Source: Halisarca cf. caerulea (taxonomy: Eukaryota; Porifera; Demospongiae; Chondrillida; Halisarcidae). From it: DNA of 64,000 nt. The notes beneath the pieces were generated by a model. It searched no databases, was not told the origin of the DNA, and saw nothing but the letters and a program-made list of their open reading frames with translations. Of this stretch, positions 1-10,643 are shown piece by piece. How positions within the stretch are numbered: position 1 is the first letter of the stretch; each line of letters begins with the position of its first letter. The DNA is taken from assembly GCA_963170055.1 (NCBI GenBank), contig CAUJGJ010000434.1, positions 3,518,017 through 3,582,016 on the forward strand, read 5' to 3'. The position numbers were made by a program, and so were the translations under genes.

Positions 1-36
1 GTGCCATTGTAACCCTTCATCCATGTATTTCTACAG

Positions 37-153
37 CTATTGCGAAGAGTGAATGAAGAGGGTTTAGAAAATATCACAATTATAAGGAAAGTACTGGAAG
101 GTGTCTTTCCCCTATACTTGCCAGATAAGACTTTGGTTGTCAAATCTCTTTGA
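37..153 (+). CDS. possible terminal exon, unknown protein (partial)
   Basis: After a CTACAG acceptor (31-36) a 38-codon frame runs to TGA at 151-153. It reads LLRRVNEEGLENITII, then continues into VFPLYLPDKT. Its composition is protein-like and the frame starts right after a good acceptor, so it could be the last exon of a gene that lies mostly left of the window. I do not recognise the family. The exon is short, so chance or a decayed exon cannot be excluded. Confidence 0.3.
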   Translation, partial: LLRRVNEEGLENITIIRKVLEGVFPLYLPDKTLVVKSL

Positions 154-1118
154 CAAAGACATGTGCATTTGGAAGGGTTGTGATGGCTCTTTGTTGAAGA
201 GCATGAATCCATTGCAGCATCATTCTCCGAAACTAGCTGGTATTGCTCATTGGCATGAATAATCAAGCACTTTGATCCCCCCAGTAGGAAATAGAGTGCA
301 ATAAAGACTGTTATGCATACAATTGCTGTACATTTTTTTGAACAGTTGTTTCGACAATGTATCTTTCTCATTCGTAGTCTGTAGAAACAGAAAATTATTG
401 GTATTATTGTAATCATATTAATATATACAGTGCTATACATGGAATGCACAGTTTGTCTGAAATTCACTATAATCTGGCCTATATCATCCATTTTGGCATA
501 TTTTGAATAGTCTGCCTTGTATAGTAATACTAGCGACTGTCATGAATTTGTTTGCAAAAATAAATTAAATGATTGTGGCATATTGTCAATGAACATTCTG
601 GCATAACATTACCATAATACTGTACACTTTAATTCTAACTTACAAATATTATGAAATTCACAAAAACCTGGCCCATAGTTATCCATTAAGGCATATTTTG
701 AACAATCCATCTTAGGCTTATATAATATTATGCTATAGTGACATCTTAAAGGTGTTACGGATGTATAGCCTGTAACATGCTGATATCTACAGATTTGACC
801 AGTTCGGAATTGCCAGTCCCATCAAGTTGTGTGCAGCATGCATTGTGTTGTTAATATACGGTACAAGAAATAATATAGAGTTGACGTTTGACTGCCGAAT
901 TACACCCATAATTTCAGGCATAAAACATCTGTTGTTGCTGGAAATTACACCCGTAGCACACTTCATAAGAATTCAACAAAATTACAGTTGCGCAATACTA
1001 TATGACGCATCATAAAAATGGTGGCTGCGTACGAACATCCTCGATAAGTAGCTGTGAGCGTTTTCATGGAAGAATGTAGTGGAATTCTCCTCCTTCGGTT
1101 TGATTTTCTTCGACAATC
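154..1118. other. no gene seen; imperfect direct duplication
   Basis: The stretch is AT-rich and non-coding. Around 470-520 and 650-710 two related segments share the pattern GAAATTCAC, CTGG/CCTGGCC, ATCCATT, GGCATATTTTGAA, which suggests an old ~180-bp duplication. No other feature is supported. Confidence 0.5.
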
Positions 1119-1122
1119 TTAA

Positions 1123-2013
1123 CCCTTTATTGTGGACGGGCCACTATAGTGGCTCACGCATGACCAATCCGTGTTGTGGGCTAAGTGGTGAAATTGCGTA
1201 ACCGTTATTGTGGACGGGCCACTATAGTGGCTCCTTCTTTTTCTATTATTTTTGGAGCGAAGTGGATTATTTTGGTCACAACTAACACTTCTAAAGCTAG
1301 CCAAGCCTTCTTGAAGCACAACTGAATACACAACTAAGAGAAATTTGCACACACTGACTTGTAATAGGCTGAAACGTAAGCGTATATAAGTTCCGACGGG
1401 TGAAAAAAGACAAGGTTCGAAAAAGCTTACTTTCTATTCATAAACTTTCCAAATGTAGCGCTATCCACATTAGGCTAAAGAACAGACCAAACTTGTGCAT
1501 TTTGTTCAGTAGCAGCTGAAGAAATAGCACTGAAGATAGTAGAAAGCAAGCAAAGAATCTTCGGTGCGAAATCCGACGAACGATAACATTTCCTCTTGAA
1601 TTTCGACATCTTTTCGAAGGATCACTCTATCGAGGGCACAAAGCAAGTACGGTTGGAGCCAGTACAATATGAAAGCGCTTGTAACTGTTCGTTTAAGTCG
1701 AAAACTATATTTCTAGAGAACCAAATCATTGTAAAACTTTGCATAATTCCGCATATCATCGCATAATCTCTGCATAACACCGAATTTTAGTTCTTTTTTG
1801 TACAATTTACTATTAGTTCTAAATTCGTTGTAATGTGTACCACAGCTCTCAAATTTCTAGCATGTGTCCTTATCACCCCACGTAGCCTGCATATAAAATT
1901 TGAACAAATTTCGCTAAGATTCGCTTATCTCCCACAGCCACACGTTGAGCCACTATAGTGGCCCGTCCACAACAACGCGTTTTTCGCGAGCGCGCATGTT
2001 CCACAATAAAGGG
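1123..2013. mobile_element. piggyBac-type non-autonomous element (MITE)
   Basis: The element is bounded by TTAA at 1119-1122 and 2014-2017. Its terminal inverted repeats are CCCTTTATTGTGG (1123-1135) and CCACAATAAAGGG (2001-2013). A TTAA target duplication with CCC...GGG ends is diagnostic of the piggyBac superfamily. Inside, the palindrome GCCACTATAGTGGC occurs at 1140-1153, 1218-1231 and 1949-1962, and the outer copies lie in longer subterminal inverted repeats ending GTGGACGGG / CCCGTCCAC. At 891 bp with no transposase frame it would need a transposase in trans. Confidence 0.85.
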
Positions 2014-2017
2014 TTAA

Positions 2018-2927
2018 AAAGGTTTCGAGAATGTTGACTTAAGGCCGGCGTGGCATTCTCACGGCTGTCTCGCACTCGCCGCCAGTCTCCTACGCACTTG
2101 CCTACGAGCTTACGATAAACATTTGGGGAGACATCCATTCCTTTAGAAGATGACACCTTGATTTGAATGCTTAAAGCAAAAAGACGAAGAAATGATAAAT
2201 TCGATGGAATCAATTTTTGTACGGAAATCATTTTAAACCTTTCGAAGAATGTCTTAGGAGATTATCAGGTCGATCCGTTCCGTAGTTTGTTAGTTTCAAA
2301 GCCTTTCATTTTTCACTCGGTGATCGCGGCCATTTTCTACTGTCGAAACGGAGGGTACGTCACAACAATAGCCCTATGAATATAATTATCTCACCAGCCT
2401 ACCATTGTAAAGACGCATCAATGTCAGGAATTATTGTAATGAACTGGATAAGTAGCCGGTTCTCCTTCTCACTGATTAGAAGTGCTATTGCATACATTTG
2501 AGGTAGTAAATACAAGTACAGTCACAAGAAACAGCATGATCCAGAAGATGTTGTAGCAGAAAGCCGCCTGGACATTGATGAGTAATTACCAATAGTCATT
2601 TTTTATTCATACAGTAGTTATGATATGGAATTATTATTGCCAGATTCTGTCCTTGTTATGAATATACTCTCATGTTTATGGTTAATGAAATACATTGGCT
2701 CATTTATACGTCAGGAATTATTGCGCAACAATAAAAACGTCACGTCCACGAACAATATACCAGAGAATGAAAATATAACTTTACGAAGCTGAACAATGGC
2801 TGATTCTCAGCTATGATAATAAACTTGCTGGTTTGACAGTTTCCTGTAGGAATACGGAAGCGAAACCTGCTCAATAACGAATACATCATTGTAGCCTAAA
2901 ATAGTGTACTTTTTGGCTCCACACGTA

Positions 2928-2928
<1 letters not shown>
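2018..2928. other. no gene seen
   Basis: Short unrelated open frames only; no domain, splice-consistent exon or repeat structure was recognised. Confidence 0.45.
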
Positions 2929-2966
<38 letters not shown>

Positions 2967-3079
2967 ATATATATATATATATAACAGGTTATTTTTTGCA
3001 ATGTCCAATTAATATTTTATATCTGGTATCCACTGGGTCTGGCTTTTTTTACTGTTTTCATTATTTTATTGTATATACG

Positions 3080-3147
<68 letters not shown>
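2929..3147. repeat. microsatellites (CA)n and (TA)n
   Basis: A CA run near 2929-2953 is followed by short TA runs and a long TA run at about 3080-3147. Low-complexity frames across it are not genes. Confidence 0.9.
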
Positions 3148-3151
<4 letters not shown>

Positions 3152-3354
3152 ACACATAATATACACTGTTCGGTGTGTATATCTTATTAATTATATGTCA
3201 CCTAATTACTTTTCGTTGCTACAGAGGCTGTCGTTTCACTTCTTATTTCTGACAAAAACTACTGTATTCTAATTGCCATCATTGACTCTTCAATTTACAG
3301 GGAATTATAACCAGCCACAGGCCTAGGATGTAAGCAATAATGTTGTGCAAATGC

Positions 3355-3361
3355 ACGCACG

Positions 3362-3404
<43 letters not shown>

Positions 3405-3536
3405 ACAAACACACACACACCCGCGCACGCACACACACACATAGTATGCTCACACACACAAACACACTCACGCACACATGCGCACACACAAATACGCACA
3501 AACGCACACATGCATGCACACACGCACACACACACG
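3355..3536. repeat. degenerate (CA)n microsatellite
   Basis: About 180 bp of CA repeat with CG, AT and AA interruptions. The His/Thr-rich or Cys/Val-rich frames are artefacts of the repeat. Confidence 0.9.
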
Positions 3537-4189
3537 GGGTATTTATAACCGCCCATGGCTCACTTGAACTAGTGGTTGTTCTTGATGCATCATTGAGCGT
3601 ATTTTAGATCACGTTTGATTGTTAACGTACCAACAGAATGGGAAGAGATGACAATTTTGGTGACGTTTTCCCACGTACTATTCATGAAAAGTCACGAAAT
3701 TGGCTGTCTTTGTGAGCTTGAAGAAATACCAGCTTTGCCGCGGGTCAAAATTTCTTCTGATCTTTGTGCTTTCTGTTTTCATCGGTCCGGCATATGTTGA
3801 AATTTACGAAAATCGCTTGGGGAAAGTGTTATAATCAGGTATTTCTTTAATGCATGCACATTTATCAACAATTTGTGCTTCTACGTATGTGGAACATGTC
3901 CAAAATCCTCCGAAATCCTGCGCAGGTGTCTAGTAGAAGGAATTTGCGCACTTCTCGGGCTACCGCAAGTGAGCTGCGCGTGACTAATAGCATTAAGGTG
4001 TGCAGTCAGTGTGTGACATCATTTTAAATTTACGCGTAATCTTATTTTATGTCACGTGCTTGTCAAGTGACAAAATTGCGACGAAGCACTTCCAGTTTAG
4101 TTAGATCTTTAAAGGCTGGTAGGATGTGACATACGACTGATCGGCCTTTGCATTTAGATTTTTTGTTAGTAATCGAAGAAATTAAGGCT

Positions 4190-4325
4190 TTCCATGTTGG
4201 GGATTTCATTATTGCTTGCCTCCTTCAAAAGTTTCAGGTAAAATCGTGAGTGCTTGTAATGTCAAATTGTTGTTTTTGTTCATTATCTAAAAATCTACTT
4301 GGCCTACAAAATCCCCAACATGGAA
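4190..4325. repeat. 136-bp unit with 17-bp terminal inverted repeats
   Basis: TTCCATGTTGGGGATTT at 4190-4206 is the exact reverse complement of the 17 bp ending at 4325. The AT-rich interior has no coding potential. This is the shape of a small MITE or foldback element, but no clear target duplication was seen. Confidence 0.55.
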
Positions 4326-4864
4326 GTTTTAGATAGTACTATGACAAACATTCTCTACGTGCAATGGGTCCACAGCTTCATACCTACAAATCCTACTGAC
4401 CTTTCTTTACAAGTTAATACGTAGCTCAAAGGAGAACGTCTGTTATTCTGTTTAACTGATAGTTGTAATTCTATGTGTAGCATTAAACGAAAGTACATAA
4501 AACAAGCTACATGATAGAAATATTTTCATACGTATACAGTAAACCAGCATGAAGAAATGAAGAAAATACCGCGTGATTTTGTTTCAATACTTCGAAGCCA
4601 TACAAGTGTAAAGTGGACATGCTCCACATGCGTAGAAGGGCAGAAAAACAGGTTTTTTGCCTATAATGTCCGTTATGTTGGTTATAACTTGCTCCCCAAA
4701 TGATTTTCATATGGTTTGCTACTTTGTCCTTCTTTTGATGTTAATTTCCTGGAAATCCTTGATGATTTCACCCCGCGGTAAAGAACAGCAATTTTTCAGA
4801 GTTGTTTTTTCTTCCTTTGGGAAAGAGTTACCATTGTATTTATAACTTTGTAGCAGCTAACATA

Positions 4865-5612
4865 CGGCACTTCTCATAGAAAACCGTCCAGTTTACGGCC
4901 GATGACCGCGTGACCGACTGACTGAATGATCGCTCGAGCAACAATTGAACGACCGTGTGTCTAGCAGTGACGTTTCGCAAGAGATCGAAACATCCACTCT
5001 CTTTTTCTCTAAAGACTCTTCAAATTTGAGAAAAAGTCTGAGTCGTCCGCCTCCATTGGCAATCATATCTCCTGAAATATTCGAAGCGTCTTCTTCAATC
5101 GTTGGATTGGGGCGAGTCCGTTTTAACTACTTGGAAGGATATCACTTTGGAAATGCGACGTATCCCTCGGATGCGGATAGCAGTAGCTCCGCAGTCTTGC
5201 TTGTTCCTTGAAAGTATTAATGACGTTCGCTTGAAGTTTCAGTGAAGTTCGTTCAAAGTTTCAGTTAAATTCGCACAAAATTATATGGTGGCCTCGAAGC
5301 TTCAGCGAAGTTCGCTCGAAACTTCAGCGAAAAACGTTCGAAGCTTCAGCGAAATCGTTCAAAACTTCAATAAAGTTCACGCAAAGTTTATTCTGTGCAA
5401 TCGAACATAATTTCTGTGCATACTGTGGTTTGAATATACCTTTTCTCGCCATTTCTTTCTTCCTCGACTATTGGCATTGCGTAACGACCGTGACGTTCTA
5501 TTACGCATCACGAAATGACGCCGTTCAAACTGACAATTGACCCTTGACTGAGTGCTGATCGACTGACTGAACGACTGACGGCGTGCTGGACGGTTTTCTA
5601 TGAGAAGTACTG
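4865..5612. mobile_element. TA-flanked MITE (mariner/pogo-like), 748 bp
   Basis: Ends are inverted repeats of about 27 bp. The left end contains ACTTCTCATAGAAAACCG and the right end contains CGGTTTTCTATGAGAAGT. Both sides are flanked by TA (4863-4864 and 5613-5614), the Tc1/mariner target duplication. The interior at about 5220-5390 is a short-period minisatellite built on TTCGYTCRAAGYTTCAG. No transposase is present. Confidence 0.7.
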
Positions 5613-5743
5613 TATGTGAAACTTTAATCTGATATGCAGATTTAACTACCATCTATTTGTATTTAGAAGAAAACATGGAGTAAATGTGCAACTTCTCAGC
5701 GACGGCCATTTTGTCGTTTTTCTCACAGGCGGTTATAAATACT

Positions 5744-5745
<2 letters not shown>

Positions 5746-5797
<52 letters not shown>

Positions 5798-5930
5798 ACA
5801 CACACATGTATATACACAGGCATACACATGTATACACACACACACACAAATGCATACACACATGTACACAAACACACACACGCACACGCACACACACACA
5901 TACACGCCACACACACACACACACACCCAC

Positions 5931-5963
<33 letters not shown>

Positions 5964-6011
5964 AATTTAATGCATGTATGAACACACACACCCACACACA
6001 CACAAACACAC
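5746..6011. repeat. degenerate (CA)n microsatellite
   Basis: About 265 bp of CA repeat with occasional G, T and C interruptions. Confidence 0.9.
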
Positions 6012-8559
6012 TTTTTTACTTCCATTATCACCATACATGTCACTGTACAACAATAAACTAAAAGAAAGGATTCATACAGAAACTACTATAACTGCCATTG
6101 TGGCTGTATGGCCACAGCACAGAGAAAACTAGTTTAGTCTGTTTTAAGGGGAAAACGGAACAGAAACGGGAGATGGACGCGACAGAACATGCAGTTTTTT
6201 TTAGAATTTGTACCGTAGAGGCATGAGCCTTCGAAAGTATACTTTTACTATTGTATATGGTGGCCGAGACGGACACTTACAATGTCACTGGGATATCGCC
6301 TGAATTTGCTTCAACATTGCCGCGATTTCGCGCGTGCATGTATTCTGTGTGTCTGTGTATGCAGGTGTGTGTTGTGCGCGTGCACGTGTGTGTGTATGAG
6401 TTTTTATCGATAAAAAAATTACTAGCTACATTCCAACCCATTGTATAGTATTATATGCCTCAATGATATATTCATCTATAGCCATATGCATTTAGTGGAT
6501 TGACAGATGAAAATGGCAGAGAGCTACATAAAAATGTGGTCGAATAATAATGTCAATCTACAGCCATTAGTATTTTCGAATACATTGCACGCACGAAAAT
6601 GCAGCAATGTTGGAGCGGATCCTTATTGGCTACCGTTTAGCCAGGCTTTTCTACAGCTTTGGTGGAGAAGAAAGGAAGAATATATATTGAAAAGATCACT
6701 ACAAGAAGATTTGGTAAGCCAACCTGTAACAAACTTCAAGGATATTTGTCATGATTTATTGTGTACCTATTCTCCTGTTTCCTGAACCCTTGTGAGGAGG
6801 TGACTGTGGTATAATCTGGTCTTTCATGACATACAATGGAGCAATTGAAGTTTCCTGAGTGTTTTCCACAGGAACATTTCCTAAAAGCCACATTGATATC
6901 ATTGCCTAATTCACTAATTTGGGGGGACTGATCCTCTTGGGCAATATTAATATAATAGAACATGCCTGCTGAACAGAGCCTAGACAATTAGACTAAAACA
7001 ATCCAGTATATATAAGGTCATTGTCACTAGCAGCAGGTAAATGGGAGTACAATAATCCTTGGATGACCGCTTAAGATACAGCCAAGAATCTTCATGAGAT
7101 GCATAGATATCAAACAGGATATTAATAATTTGAAGGCAAATTCGGAAGATTGAAGCAGTGAACATGCATAATGTGACTACACAATATATTCAGCCTGTAC
7201 TCACCAATTTGACTGATCACTTGGTCCAAACCCAGCTGTGACGAAACGGAATTTTCCTACTCGCTGAGTTTGTTGACAAAGATAGACGTATCTGGAGTGT
7301 AATTTTCAATATGCAGTGAATAGTAAAAACAAAATGTCAAACATTATCTCTTTTCACATGTGCCTGCAGGTTACTACTTTTCACCATATGCCGCACAGCC
7401 ATGCTAATACTTCTTGTGTTATAAATGCTGAAAGTTGTTACGGTTACGGCTACAGAAGCTTATTTAACCTGGGGAGGCCTTTAGCCAAGAGGCTACTACT
7501 CTAGGCACTCTTAGTAAGAACTTGAAGATACAAAAGATACATAATAGGACAAGTACAAAAGAGGGTGGGAGGATTGCAGGTAAGATATGTGCACATTGAG
7601 CCTGAGGCAACATGGCCGCTGACAAAGTCGGTTGCCGGTGAACATACGTACACCCTAATTTTCTCCCTCCGCGAAGCATAAACAACAAAAACGACTAGAT
7701 AGAATGCTACAGCAGCATTTATAACTTACTTTTCCAAAGTTGGATTGTTGATAACTCATTTTTCAAACGGTAAAAATGAACATTATCCAAACCATAGAAA
7801 TTCAGCTTAAGTCAAAAAGGCAGAGTTCTAAATGACGTACGGCAAAGTGCTATGACTTTTACCTAGAGAAGTTCCTAGGATCTGTATCTAAAACAGGTTA
7901 TTCTTTATCCCAGCTGTTCAATTATTTTTTCATCTAGTCTCCACTATGTCTGGCTTATTCACTGTTCTCCTAACGATTCTAGAGAATTTGTAAACAAAGC
8001 CTGTTCTTGTGCTAAATCTTGGGCATTTCATCGGAGCTACTCTGATTTGAAACCAAAAACGGGATCATGTGTGTATCTTAAGAAAGGCAAAACAGCTTCA
8101 GTTATCTCTTTGGTGCACAAATTTAAAGTAGGTCACCCGGAAATGTGCCATATTTGAATCGTTGCTATTGGCCCATCCATAGAGCCAACAAATTAGTTGA
8201 CTCTGGTGGCCTGTTGGCATCAGTTTGATTTTGCCTCAAAATCAGCTGTGTTTTGGGTACCCTTAAAAAGAATTGGACACAATAAAAAACAATCCGTTCT
8301 AACTTTTCATCGTGGAGGATTTTGACATACTTTGTCAAGCTTTCCGTAGTTAAGGAGAGAAGAAAATACGAACAAGTCACATAAAACGAAAGGTAGGAGC
8401 TATCATAATCCCCCACAGTGAAAAGTTAGTCTTATCCTTTGTTAACAAGCGTACAAACTTACAAAGCTAAAGAGTACCGATTACAACTCGGATCCGCCTT
8501 TTGGAAAGAAAACTGGTCGTCTGCTCCGTTCACACGAGTACGATACTATGGTGGCCCAT
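6012..8559. other. no gene recognised
   Basis: Several open frames of 60-90 codons exist on both strands, but none shows a known domain, a phase-consistent neighbouring exon or convincing composition. A low-expression gene or UTR cannot be excluded. Confidence 0.4.
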
Positions 8560-8575
8560 AAGTACACCGGACTGC

Positions 8576-8692
8576 GCGTTCCGGATCCCGGAGTCCGGAT
8601 TCCGAACTCCGAGTTCCGGACTCCGAACTCCGAGATCCGGATTCCGAACTCCGGGATCCGAATTACGAAGTCCGAGCGCCGGTTTCCAAACT
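8576..8692. repeat. short-period minisatellite (TCCGAACTCCGGA-like)
   Basis: About 115 bp of 6-14-bp words alternating TCCGGA, TCCGAACTCCG and GATCCGGATT. Both plus frames give a peptide with FRTP/SGFRTP periodicity. It is low complexity and there is no evidence that it is translated. Confidence 0.75.
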
Positions 8693-8800
8693 CCGTTATA
8701 TTTGCTGTAAAATGGTCTTTTTCTGAATTATAGCGCAGAAAAAACTACCGTAGCACAATGGGAAGTGACACTCAGGTGTTATTGTCGATTCGAACACTGA

Positions 8801-9000
8801 NNNNNNNNNNNNNNNNNNNNNNNNNNNNNNNNNNNNNNNNNNNNNNNNNNNNNNNNNNNNNNNNNNNNNNNNNNNNNNNNNNNNNNNNNNNNNNNNNNNN
8901 NNNNNNNNNNNNNNNNNNNNNNNNNNNNNNNNNNNNNNNNNNNNNNNNNNNNNNNNNNNNNNNNNNNNNNNNNNNNNNNNNNNNNNNNNNNNNNNNNNNN
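8801..9000. other. assembly gap (200 N)
   Basis: Exactly 200 unknown bases, the usual fixed-size scaffold gap. The true distance is unknown. Confidence 0.99.
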
Positions 9001-9538
9001 TGTTGTATACATGTCTGCATTTATGATAAAGCTCAGATTTTTATATTGTAAATACCGTAATTCTATATAAGTGTACAGTCGTCTGTTGATACCTATAATG
9101 TTACCTCTACATGAGTGCATGATGGACACTTTGGGATAATATAGTACGGTTCAGCATACATAAACATAATACATACACATGCAGAGTAATATTATATCTT
9201 GCATGGGATCGTGAGAAATTATACATGCATGCACATGTGTCCTTATTATGCAGATTTTCATGGCGGTATGTACTTATTTGCATGCATGGAAAAGTCTGTC
9301 CACTATCAGATCGAAGTTATTATGGAGTACGGTAGTACTCCATATGTAGGATTGACACGGAAAAAACATGGCCGCCATACATTAGCGCAAATTTTGTTTT
9401 CGTCTGAAAACTAACGATGCAGTACAGTTAGTAACATTTAAAAGTGATATTGGTACCTTTTGACACACTAGCTATAAGATAAAGTAGTTAAAACCCTTCG
9501 TAGGCCAATTTCTTTAAAGAACTTTGCAATTTTAGACG

Positions 9539-9569
<31 letters not shown>

Positions 9570-9574
<5 letters not shown>

Positions 9575-10643
9575 GGAAGGCGGCAAGCAAGTCAGCGCCA
9601 GGAAGGACAAAGGTCAGAAAAACCGCAAGACAAAACATCCTATTGAATGTCCAATCTGTGAGGAAATCATTAAAGAAAGCTCTGGTAAGACATGTGGAGA
9701 TGACGCTATTTACTGTGAAGGAAAGTGTGACGCTTGGCTTCACCGCCGGTGTGCTGGCCTCTCCAAATCCAGCTTTAAAACTTTCATAAAAACAGACGAG
9801 CCCTTTCTTTGTCCTAACTGTCGTCTAGCCAGCACCGTCCTAGAACTGCACGAAGTCAAAGCGTCTATCGAGATGCTAAAGAAAGAACTAGCGCAGCTCA
9901 AACCTCCTGTAAAAGAAAGTACCCAACCTCACAAATCAACCACACCTTGTCCCGAACGCACTCCGCAGGCGACCCCTGCGTCAACCAGTCCGCCAGAGCA
10001 TAGGCCAGAGCCACACATACAGAACGTCAGAAAAACAAAAAAGTTCAACATAGTCATCTACGGCGTCCAAGAACACCCCAAAGGAACAAAACACCACGAG
10101 CGCTTGGCGAAAGACATATCCAATACCTCCAGAATTCTAAATTCATTGTCCTCTGCCTTATCTGACCAATCAATCTGCGACTGCACTCGCTTGGGCAAAT
10201 TCAACCCAGAAGGAGATAAGCCTCGCCCTATTCTAGTCAACCTCATGAGAGCCTCTGATGTAACGTCCGTTCTATCCAATAGGTCTAAACTATCCAGAAT
10301 GCCCAACATCTCTATCAAAGCCTTCATGACCCCTACCGAACGAGCTATTGAATCCATCCTCCTACGCGAACGTAGATCATTAATCTCCAACGGTACGGAA
10401 AGGAAATCTATTAGAATCAAAGGCAACTGCATTCTCGTTCACAATGAGCCCTACGGTAGAGTGATCGACAACATATTCCTACTTCATCCAGTTAACTCGG
10501 GTGAGGACGAGGCCAACCCAAACCCATACTGCCTGCCTGCATCACTCAGTCCACATCAACCAGATCCCCAGACTAATAGTAACCAGCTGCAGGAAGCCAG
10601 ACACCCTGACCAACGCCAGCCAACTGCAACCTCAAATCAATGA
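9570..10643 (+). CDS. retrotransposon ORF1, PHD-finger RNA-binding-type protein
   Basis: 357 aa, starting MAEGGK. Residues ~27-82 form a PHD-type zinc finger (C4HC3 spacing: CPIC, a Cys pair, WLHRRC, then CPNC). A short helix-forming stretch and a Pro/Thr/Ser-rich linker follow. From ~residue 150 (KFNIVIYGV) there is an RRM/LINE ORF1-like region with ILLRERRSLI near its end. In this class ORF1 is expected to be the RNA-binding chaperone of the retrotransposition particle. The frame ends at TGA 10641-10643, followed in the same frame by ORF2 with no ATG between. The stop is followed by CTA, a context known to favour readthrough. Confidence 0.85.

Noticed and set aside
3295..6061. Cys/Val and His/Thr frames at 3.3-3.5 kb and 5.65-6.06 kb
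   Set aside because: Degenerate CA repeats; no independent coding evidence.
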